DNA of 30,061 nucleotides, from the NCBI GenBank assembly GCA_964459985.1, contig CAYWOS010000033.1:1-30061 (forward strand). The letters run 5' to 3'. The position numbers and the translations under genes are program-made. Source of the stretch: CAYWOS01 sp964459985 (GTDB lineage: Bacteria; Bacillota; Clostridia; Christensenellales; Aristaeellaceae). Below are positions 24,133 to 30,061 of the stretch, piece after piece; position 1 is the stretch's first letter; every line of letters begins with the position of its first letter. The notes under the pieces are model-generated. The model saw only the letters and a list, made by a program, of their open reading frames with translations, was not told the origin of the DNA and made no database searches.

Positions 24133-24378
24133 CTATACGCCGCTTTTGAGCTGCTCGAGGCACTTGCGGCAGACGAGCTTGCCCTTGTAATGGATCACAT
24201 CCCGCGCGTCATTGCAAAAGATACAGGCCGGATGATACTTCTTGAGGATGATCTTATCGTCTTCCGTGTAGATCTCCAGCGTGTCGCGCAAATCGATGTC
24301 CATGGTTCTGCGAAGCTCGATAGGAATAACAATACGACCCAAATTGTCAAGTTTCCGTACAACACCCGTGGATTTCAT
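24133..24378 (-). CDS. AbrB-family transition-state regulator with C-terminal CxxC pair
   Basis: 81 residues from ATG 24378 (GGAGG 7 bases upstream). Residues 1-50 are a typical AbrB/SpoVT swapped-hairpin DNA-binding domain (MKSTGVVRKLDNLGRIVIPI, then ELRRT and DDKIILKKY). These proteins act as dimers or tetramers controlling stationary-phase and sporulation genes. The C-terminal part replaces the usual oligomerisation helix with C52-x-x-C55 and C70-x-x-C73, a likely zinc ribbon, seen in related clostridial proteins. It is divergent from spmA and shares a 182-base AT-rich control region with it. Confidence 0.93.
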   Translation of the reverse strand: MKSTGVVRKLDNLGRIVIPIELRRTMDIDLRDTLEIYTEDDKIILKKYHPACIFCNDARDVIHYKGKLVCRKCLEQLKSGV

Positions 24379-24437
24379 GATAATCCCTCCCGATATACAG
24401 AGACAATAAGAACGAAGCAACAGGAACGGACGGTATC

Positions 24438-24467
24438 ATAATATGTCTATTTTTGTCGTCATGTCAA
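24438..24467 (-). promoter_or_regulatory. Probable promoter of the AbrB-type gene
   Basis: Minus strand: TTGACA (24467-24462), 18-base spacer, TATTAT (24443-24438). The leader to the ATG at 24378 is about 55 nt. Confidence 0.65.
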
Positions 24468-24560
24468 GCGATTTTTAGGGTAAATGTAAAGATTTCATTA
24501 TTTATACATATATTTCTGCCATAATTATGTAATAAAAGCATTTATTGGGAGGTTTAGACG

Positions 24561-25118
24561 ATGTTAAACGTATTTCTATGCGTTTCGGTGCTGCTTTCGC
24601 TGGCCTGGGGCGCGGCGCGGGGAGCGCTTGACAGGACGGTCGGCGGCATGCTGACGGCGGCCGGCGACGCGGTGACGACGGCGATCGCGCTGGCTGGCGG
24701 CTTCGCGTTGTTCTGCGGCCTGATCGAGATTTTGTCCCGGGCGGGGGCGGCGAAGGCGCTGGCGGGCGCGCTCCGTCCCGCGCTCAAGCGCCTGATGGGC
24801 GCGATGCCCCCGGCGGCGGAGGAAAGCGTGACCATGAATATCGTGAGCAACATGCTCGGGCTGGGCAACGCCGCGACGCCGATGGGCGTCAAGGCTTCGA
24901 AGCTGCTGGCGGACGACGGACGCGCCGGCAACGCGCTGTGCATGTTTTTGGTGCTCAACTGCTCCAGCGTGCAGCTCGTGCCCTCCACCGTGATCGCCCT
25001 GCGAGCGGCGAGCGGCTCGTCCGACCCGGCGGCGATCATGCTGCCGTCGCTGATCGCCACGGCGGTATCGACCGTCGTGGGCGTCGCCGCCTGCAAGGCG
25101 ATGGAGCGCGCGGCGTGA
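24561..25118 (+). CDS. spmA: Spore maturation protein A
   Basis: 185-residue membrane protein of the nucleoside-recognition (Gate) domain family, involved in dehydration of the spore core. The ATG at 24561 follows GGGAGG at 24547-24552. Several helices are visible (VFLCVSVLLSLAWG; TTAIALAGGFALFCGLIEIL), with the conserved NIVSNMLGLGNAATPMGVKA and NALCMFLVLNCSSVQLVPST segments. Length matches B. subtilis SpmA. The upstream region is strongly AT-rich, but I could not fit a convincing sigma-E or sigma-G promoter to it. It overlaps spmB by GTGA. Confidence 0.95.
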   Translation: MLNVFLCVSVLLSLAWGAARGALDRTVGGMLTAAGDAVTTAIALAGGFALFCGLIEILSRAGAAKALAGALRPALKRLMGAMPPAAEESVTMNIVSNMLGLGNAATPMGVKASKLLADDGRAGNALCMFLVLNCSSVQLVPSTVIALRAASGSSDPAAIMLPSLIATAVSTVVGVAACKAMERAA

Positions 25119-25612
25119 CGGCGCTCGCGGTAATCATCGCGGTCGCGCTGGCGCTGGGCGCCGTCCGGCGCGTCCCGCTTTACGACGCCTTTGTCGCGGG
25201 CGCGAAAAAGGGGCTGAAAACGGCCGCCGATATCCTGCCGGCGCTCCTGACGATGATGATCGCGCTGGGCGCGCTGTCGGGAAGCGGGCTGACCGAGGCG
25301 CTGATTTCCTTTTTGCGCGCCCCCTGCGCGGCGCTGGGCGTGCCGGCGGAAGCGCTGCCCGTGATGCTCGTGCGCCCCTTTTCCGGCTCGGGCGCGCTGG
25401 CGGCGCTCAAGGAAGTTTTCGCCGCGCACGGCGCCGACAGCCGCGCCGGACTGATCGCCAGCGTCGCCGTCGGTTCGAGCGAAACGGTGTTTTACACCTG
25501 CGCGGTTTATCTGGGCGCGGCGGGCGTGCGCAAATCGCGGCACATCGTGCCGGCGGCGCTGATCTCATGGCTTGCCGGATGCGCCGCCGCCTGCCTGCTG
25601 TTTCCCGTCTGA
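25115..25612 (+). CDS. spmB: Spore maturation protein B
   Basis: 165 residues from GTG 25115, in a GTGA overlap with the spmA stop, so coupled translation is expected. It is a membrane protein of the same Gate-domain family: LYDAFVAGAKKGLKTAADI, LPALLTMMIALGALSGSG, LVRPFSGSGALAALKEV and VGSSETVFYTCAVYLG are the conserved blocks. It acts with SpmA in spore core dehydration. A longer frame reading back inside spmA is not the real start. Confidence 0.95.
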   Translation: MTALAVIIAVALALGAVRRVPLYDAFVAGAKKGLKTAADILPALLTMMIALGALSGSGLTEALISFLRAPCAALGVPAEALPVMLVRPFSGSGALAALKEVFAAHGADSRAGLIASVAVGSSETVFYTCAVYLGAAGVRKSRHIVPAALISWLAGCAAACLLFPV

Positions 25613-25688
25613 CGAAAATTTTTCGCAAAGTGACGGTTTTCCCTCGGTAAATTTGTGATAAATGGGGCTGGCGTTCTTTTGCGAAGTA

Positions 25689-25697
25689 TGTTATAAT
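25689..25697 (+). promoter_or_regulatory. Extended -10 promoter of the ribonuclease J gene
   Basis: TGTTATAAT: TATAAT at 25692-25697 with the extended TG. The -35 at 17 bases (TGGCGT) is poor. The leader to the ATG at 25816 is about 110 nt. Confidence 0.65.
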
Positions 25698-25815
25698 ACT
25701 GCCAGATTGGATGTCTTCCGTTGGATTTCGGCTTGTTCCGACAATAGATAGAACACCAATACACGCTCGCGCAGCCGTATTATCGTTGCGCCCGCTATAT
25801 GAAAGGAGGCTGAAT

Positions 25816-27480
25816 ATGCCTCAGACCCCTAAATTACGTATTATCCCCCTGGGCGGTGTCGATGAAATCGGCAAGAACATGACCGCGTTTGAATATGAGG
25901 ACGACATCCTCGTCGTGGACTGCGGTTCCATTTTTCCCAAGGAAGATATGCTCGGCATCGATCTGGTCATTCCGGACACCACGTATCTGGAGACCAACAA
26001 GGATCGCGTGCGCGGGTACGTTTTCACCCACGGTCACGAGGATCACATCGGCGCGACGCCTTATGTCTTCGCGCAGGTGCCCGCGCCCGTTTATGGCACC
26101 AAGCTGACGCTCGCGCTCATCGACATTAAGCTGCGCGAACATCGCGTCAACGGCATCCAGCTCAACGTCGTTTCTCCGCGCGATACCGTGCGTATCGGCG
26201 CGTTCACCGTGACTTTTATCAAGGTGAATCACTCCATCAGCGGCGCCTGCGCGCTGGCAATCGAATGCCCCGTCGGGCTGGTGGTGCATTCGGGCGACTT
26301 CAAGATCGACTACACCCCGGTGGACGGCGAAGTAACCGATCTAAGCACGCTCGCCGCGCTGGGCGATCGCGGCGTCATGGCGCTTTTGTGCGAGAGCACG
26401 AACGTCGAGCGCAAGGGCTACACCATGAGCGAGCGCAAGGTGGGCGAAACCTTCGTCAACCAGTTCCGCAGCGCCGCCGGGCGCGTCATCATCGCCATGT
26501 TCGCCAGCAACATCAATCGTATGCAGCAGGTGATCGACAGCGCCATCTCTTTTGGTCGCAAGGTCTGTTTCGTGGGGCGCAGCATGGTCAACGTGTCGCG
26601 CGTGGCGATGGAGATCGGCGAATTAATCATCCCCGACGACTGCTTAATCGGCATGGACGACATTGACGCCTTCCCCGACAATCAGGTGATGATCCTCACC
26701 ACCGGCAGTCAGGGCGAGGCGATGAGCGGGCTGACGCGCATGGCGTTCGCCGAGCACCGCAAGCTCTCCATCAAGACGACCGATAAGGTCATCATTTCGG
26801 CGACGCCCATCCCGGGCAACGAAAAATACGTTTCGCGCGTCATCAACCAGCTTTATCGCTGTGGCTGCGACGTGATTTACGACGCCATGGCTGAGGTGCA
26901 CGTTTCCGGTCACGCCTGCCAGGAAGAAATCAAGCTCATGCACACGCTCGTGCGCCCCAAGTACTTCATTCCCGTCCACGGCGAGTACAGGATGCTCTGG
27001 CAGCACGCCGAGCTTGCCGAAACGCTGGGAATGCCGCGCCCCAACATCATTTTGCCCACGGCCGGTCAGGTCATCGAAATGTCCGACGCCGCCGTCGCCA
27101 TCGCGGGCAGCGTGCCGGTGGGCGAGGTGCTGGTGGACGGGCTGGGCATCGGCGACGTAGGCAACGTCGTGCTGCGCGACCGCAAGCATCTCTCGCAGGA
27201 CGGTCTCATTATTGTCGCCATGGCGTTCGACCGCACCAACGGCGTGCTGGTGTCGGGTCCCGACGTCGTATCGCGCGGTTTCGTGTACGTCCGCGAGAAC
27301 GAAGACATTATCGAGGGCACGCGCGACGTGGTGCGCGCCATCATCGCCTCCTACGGGCGCATCGACGGCAGCGACTGGGTGAGCATCAAGAACCGCATCA
27401 AGGACGAACTGCACCGCTACATCTTCGACAAGATCAAGCGCAACCCCATGATCCTGCCGATCATCGTGGATTTGGGCTAA
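25816..27480 (+). CDS. rnj: Ribonuclease J
   Basis: 554-residue metallo-beta-lactamase/beta-CASP ribonuclease with 5'-3' exonuclease and endonuclease activity, central to mRNA turnover and rRNA maturation in Bacillota. The start at ATG 25816 has AAGGAGG 6 bases upstream; an in-frame extension of 35 codons has no SD. The zinc site H72-G-H74-E-D76-H77 (FTHGHEDHIGA) is intact. Also seen: NHSISGACALAIE, HSGDFKIDYTP, the beta-CASP region with ESTNVERKGYT and SQGEAMSGL, SGHACQEEIKLMHTLVRPKY, PVHGEYRM, and the C-terminal domain. Length and motifs are normal. It is a single gene with its own promoter and terminator. Confidence 0.97.
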   Translation: MPQTPKLRIIPLGGVDEIGKNMTAFEYEDDILVVDCGSIFPKEDMLGIDLVIPDTTYLETNKDRVRGYVFTHGHEDHIGATPYVFAQVPAPVYGTKLTLALIDIKLREHRVNGIQLNVVSPRDTVRIGAFTVTFIKVNHSISGACALAIECPVGLVVHSGDFKIDYTPVDGEVTDLSTLAALGDRGVMALLCESTNVERKGYTMSERKVGETFVNQFRSAAGRVIIAMFASNINRMQQVIDSAISFGRKVCFVGRSMVNVSRVAMEIGELIIPDDCLIGMDDIDAFPDNQVMILTTGSQGEAMSGLTRMAFAEHRKLSIKTTDKVIISATPIPGNEKYVSRVINQLYRCGCDVIYDAMAEVHVSGHACQEEIKLMHTLVRPKYFIPVHGEYRMLWQHAELAETLGMPRPNIILPTAGQVIEMSDAAVAIAGSVPVGEVLVDGLGIGDVGNVVLRDRKHLSQDGLIIVAMAFDRTNGVLVSGPDVVSRGFVYVRENEDIIEGTRDVVRAIIASYGRIDGSDWVSIKNRIKDELHRYIFDKIKRNPMILPIIVDLG

Positions 27481-27503
27481 AGATCGGGCAAGCATTTACG
27501 GGA

Positions 27504-27538
27504 GAGCCGTTCCGAATCAACGGGACGGCTCTTTTTAT
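27504..27538 (+). terminator. Rho-independent terminator after ribonuclease J
   Basis: 27504-27514 pairs with 27521-27531 (GAGCCGTTCCG with CGGGACGGCTC, one wobble) around AATCAA, followed by TTTTTATTC. The 11-bp stem and T-run make this a strong terminator. Confidence 0.93.
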
Positions 27539-27614
27539 TCGTGACGATCCGTGAAATAACCATTTCGCCGTCATGACCGCCGGTTGCCGCGCGTATGTTA
27601 GGCGGGGTGACGGC

Positions 27615-28901
27615 ATGGCGGGATTGGCGAAAAAGGCGGCGGGCGTAGCGGCGGCGAACGTATTGACGCGGGCGATGGGGTTTGCGCTGCGCATCCTGTT
27701 ATCCAGAATGCTGGGCGCGGAAGCGCTGGGCATATCCGAAATGGCGCACGGCGCGCACATGCTGGCGATCACGCCGCTCACCGCCGGGCTGCCCGCCGCC
27801 GTCAGCCGCGAAACGGCGCGCGGGCGCGGCGACGGGCTGCCGCTCGCGGCGGGGCGACAATTGGCGCGCCGGTTCGGCTGGGCGCTCGCCGCCGCGTATC
27901 TGATCCTGACGCCGCTGATCGCGCGCCTGCTCGGCGACGCGCGCACGCTGCCCACGCTGCTTGTCGGCGCGCCCTGCGTGATTATTCTGGGCGTGTCGTG
28001 CGTGTACAACGGGCATTGCTACGGCATCGGGCGGACGACGCCGCCCGTGGCGAGCGAATTGATCGAGCAGCTCTTGCGCCTCGCGCTCGCGCCCGTCTGC
28101 CTGACGCTCGTTTCGGGGCGCGCGCTGTCGCTGCGCGCCGCCGCGCCCGGCGTCGGCACGGTGATCGCCGAATTGCTTTCACTGATCGTGATCGCCGTCT
28201 GGCTGCGCGGCGCGGCGGGACGGCACGACAAACGCGCGCTCGCGGACATGCGCAAAACGCTGATGCGGACGGCGGCGCCGCTCACGCTCTCGCGCCTGAC
28301 GACGACGGCGCTGCGGATGCTCATGGGCGTGATGGTCCCGCTTCGCCTCGTGGCCTCGGGACTGTCAAGGAGCGAGGCGGTGGCGGGCTACGGCATGATC
28401 GGCGGCATGGCGATGCCGCTTATGCTGCTGCCCTGCATGGCGACGGGCGCGATGGCGGTGGTCGGCGCGCCGGCGTTCGCGCGCATGGAGACGCGCCGGC
28501 GGGACGTGAAGAGGCTGCTTGGCAGAATGCTCGCCTTTGCCGCGCCGCTGGGCGCGGTCAGCGCCGTTTCGGTCTATTTACTGGCCGATTTCGCGGCGAA
28601 CGCCGTGTACGCGCAGCCGGCGCTCGCGCCCGTTTTGCGCGCGCTGTGCCCCGTCGCGCTGCTGATGCCGCTTTGTCAGGTGACGGGCACGGCGCTGACC
28701 GGGCTGGGCTTGCAGACGAAATCGCTCCGCGCGTCGGTGCTCGGCGCGTTCGTCACGCTTATCGCCGTATATTTTCTCGCGGCGCGCAGCGATATGCGGC
28801 TGTCGGGCGCGGCGATCGCCTATATTGCCGGGCAAGCGACGGTGTTCGCGGCGCAAATGATCGCGTATCTGCGCTTTATCAGGCAGGAAAACGACAGATA
28901 G
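27615..28901 (+). CDS. SpoVB/MurJ-like polysaccharide flippase (MOP superfamily)
   Basis: 428 residues from ATG 27615 (GGCGGGGTG upstream acts as a modest SD); 14 codons further upstream are open but unlikely to be translated. It is a multi-helix protein of the MATE-like MOP exporter fold. The N-terminus AGLAKKAAGVAAANVLTRAM, then FALRILLSRMLGAEALGISEM and LPAAVSRETA, matches the stage V sporulation protein B group, which moves lipid-linked precursors for spore cortex. About 12 helices are expected; the protein is somewhat shorter than B. subtilis SpoVB. Very GC-rich codons. The call to SpoVB rather than another oligosaccharide flippase rests on sequence pattern and the sporulation genes nearby. 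Confidence 0.85.
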   Translation: MAGLAKKAAGVAAANVLTRAMGFALRILLSRMLGAEALGISEMAHGAHMLAITPLTAGLPAAVSRETARGRGDGLPLAAGRQLARRFGWALAAAYLILTPLIARLLGDARTLPTLLVGAPCVIILGVSCVYNGHCYGIGRTTPPVASELIEQLLRLALAPVCLTLVSGRALSLRAAAPGVGTVIAELLSLIVIAVWLRGAAGRHDKRALADMRKTLMRTAAPLTLSRLTTTALRMLMGVMVPLRLVASGLSRSEAVAGYGMIGGMAMPLMLLPCMATGAMAVVGAPAFARMETRRRDVKRLLGRMLAFAAPLGAVSAVSVYLLADFAANAVYAQPALAPVLRALCPVALLMPLCQVTGTALTGLGLQTKSLRASVLGAFVTLIAVYFLAARSDMRLSGAAIAYIAGQATVFAAQMIAYLRFIRQENDR

Positions 28902-28937
28902 CGGCGAATGTCCGTACGAAAGAAAGGAAGTGTTCTG

Positions 28938-29387
28938 ATGCGCGCCGTCATTCAACGCGTTTCGGAGGCGTCGGTCACGTCGGGCGGCGAAACGACGGGC
29001 GCGATCCGCAAGGGTCTGTGCGCGCTCATCGGCGTCGAAAGCGGCGACACCGAAAAGGACGCCGCCTATATCGCGGGCAAGATCGTCAAACTACGAATTT
29101 TCGAGGATGAAAACGATAAAATGAACCGCTCGGTCGCCGACGTTTCGGGCGCGATCCTCGCCGTCAGCCAGTTCACGCTGCTCGGCGACGCGCGCGGGCA
29201 GAACCGCCCGGGCTTTACCCGCGCCGAAGCGCCCGAACGCGCGAACGCGCTGTTCGAAGAGGTCTGCGCCGTTATGCGCGGCATGGGCGTGCACGTCGAG
29301 ACAGGACGCTTCCGCACGCATATGGCGGTGTCTTTCGTCAACGACGGCCCCGTCACCATCCTCCTGGACAGCCGCAAAACGTTCTGA
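28938..29387 (+). CDS. dtd: D-aminoacyl-tRNA deacylase
   Basis: 149-residue proofreading enzyme that removes D-amino acids (and glycine from tRNA-Ala) from charged tRNA. The start at ATG 28938 has AAAGGAAG just upstream. Hallmarks: MRAVIQRVSEASV at the N-terminus, SQFT at 77-80, and NDGPVT at 135-140, which carries the Gly-cisPro motif that rejects L-amino acids. Full length. It is followed 25 bases later by the metallo-hydrolase gene, a common clostridial order. Confidence 0.97.
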   Translation: MRAVIQRVSEASVTSGGETTGAIRKGLCALIGVESGDTEKDAAYIAGKIVKLRIFEDENDKMNRSVADVSGAILAVSQFTLLGDARGQNRPGFTRAEAPERANALFEEVCAVMRGMGVHVETGRFRTHMAVSFVNDGPVTILLDSRKTF

Positions 29388-29412
29388 TTTTACGCCGCGC
29401 AAGGAGAATCAT

Positions 29413-30003
29413 ATGGAAATACAACGCCTCGTCGTGGGCGCGCTTCAAACCAACTGTTATCTGATTGACCGCGAGGAACGCGGCGACGCCGTGGTGATCG
29501 ATCCGGGCGGCGACGCCGACGCCATTCTTTCGGCGCTCGGGCGGCGCACGGCCGCCGCCGTGCTGCTCACGCACGCGCATTTCGATCACACCGCCGCGCT
29601 TGGCGCTTTTCCCGGCGTACCCGTTTATCTGCACGCCGGGGATGGCGCGATGGTCAGCGACAGCCGCCTGAACGCGGGGCAGGCGTACGGCGACACCGCG
29701 CCGCGCGCGGGCGATTTCAGGTATATCGCCGAGAGCGACGTGATCGGCGCGGCGGGGCTGTCCTTCGAGGTCTGGCACACGCCGGGCCACACGCCGGGCG
29801 GCGTCTGCTACAAAATCGGCGATTGCCTGTTCACGGGCGACACGCTTTTCCGGCGCGGGTACGGCCGCACCGATTTCGCGCTGGGCAGCTTTCCGGCGCT
29901 CATGCAATCGCTCAGGCGGCTGCTCAAGCACCGCGAAAACCTGACCATCTATCCGGGACACGGCGACGAAACGACGCTCGACGAAGAACGGGGGCGCACA
30001 TGA
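29413..30003 (+). CDS. MBL-fold metallo-hydrolase (glyoxalase II-like)
   Basis: 196-residue cytoplasmic metallo-beta-lactamase-fold protein with the binuclear zinc motif H54-A-H56-F-D58-H59, plus HTPGHTPGG, FTGDTLFRRGYGRTD and YPGHGDETT. These mark the YcbL/glyoxalase II-like branch, which hydrolyses thioesters such as S-lactoylglutathione in some organisms; the substrate in Clostridia is not settled. AAGGAG lies upstream of the ATG. The stop overlaps the next start (ATGA at 30000-30003). Confidence 0.93.
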   Translation: MEIQRLVVGALQTNCYLIDREERGDAVVIDPGGDADAILSALGRRTAAAVLLTHAHFDHTAALGAFPGVPVYLHAGDGAMVSDSRLNAGQAYGDTAPRAGDFRYIAESDVIGAAGLSFEVWHTPGHTPGGVCYKIGDCLFTGDTLFRRGYGRTDFALGSFPALMQSLRRLLKHRENLTIYPGHGDETTLDEERGRT

Positions 30004-30061
30004 ACGTCGCGCTGCGCACCGCGACGCCCGCCTTCGCCAGCGAAATGCTGGATGTCGTGCG
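30000..30061 (+). CDS. Start of the next gene, probably hemZ (3' truncated)
   Basis: Only 20 complete codons are visible (MNVALRTATPAFASEMLDVV), beginning in an ATGA overlap with the metallo-hydrolase gene. In many Clostridia dtd and this hydrolase are followed by hemZ (coproporphyrinogen III oxidase-like radical SAM protein), whose N-terminus is a short beta strand of this kind. The identification rests mainly on gene order. Confidence 0.45.
   Translation, partial: MNVALRTATPAFASEMLDVV

Noticed and set aside
24469..24560. Possible sigma-E or sigma-G promoter upstream of spmA
   Set aside because: CATATATT and CATAATTA are partial -10 matches, but no -35 element fits at the required spacing, so I do not list it.

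Overview
The window reads as a chromosome segment from a high-GC, endospore-forming member of the Clostridia (Bacillota). The evidence is a HrcA/CIRCE-controlled grpE-dnaK-dnaJ operon, the sporulation pair spmA-spmB, an AbrB-type regulator, a SpoVB-like flippase, ribonuclease J, the dtd / metallo-hydrolase / probable hemZ order, strong Shine-Dalgarno (SD) sites and sigma-A-like promoters. Genus cannot be assigned from the sequence alone.

Layout. (1) 1-1530: 3' part of a GH94 glycoside phosphorylase. (2) 1531-4650: a conspicuously AT-richer block. It holds a secreted WG-repeat protein, a His/Cys-rich microprotein candidate, and three small membrane-anchored proteins of unknown function, with two near-consensus promoters. 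It looks like an accessory insertion. (3) 4752-14335: a carbohydrate-uptake module, comprising a YesM/YesN-type two-component system, a terminator, then its own promoter driving a lipoprotein binding protein, two ABC permeases, an MFS transporter and a beta-lactamase-fold serine hydrolase, closed by a terminator. No ATPase gene is present, so a shared ATPase elsewhere is implied. (4) 14405-18167, minus strand: an OmpR-family regulator with a PhoR-like kinase, followed by a glycerate 2-kinase. (5) 18267-23613, minus strand: hrcA-grpE-dnaK-dnaJ plus a TIGR04086-type membrane protein, with promoter and perfect CIRCE upstream. (6) 24133-24378, minus strand: an AbrB-type regulator with a C-terminal CxxC pair. 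(7) 24561-30061, plus strand: spmA-spmB, ribonuclease J with its terminator, a SpoVB-like flippase, dtd, an MBL-fold hydrolase and the first codons of a probable hemZ.

How it works together. YesM/YesN probably senses an extracellular sugar signal and activates the adjacent LplB/YtcP-type importer. The MFS protein and a serine hydrolase without a signal peptide are tied to that transporter by position only. The heat-shock operon is the textbook HrcA-CIRCE circuit. It has two additions: strong hairpins between dnaK and dnaJ, and a 10-10-10 direct repeat just upstream of the -35 box. No insertion sequence, CRISPR array, rRNA or tRNA was seen. The least explained parts are the 1.5-4.65 kb block and the non-coding elements listed under findings.
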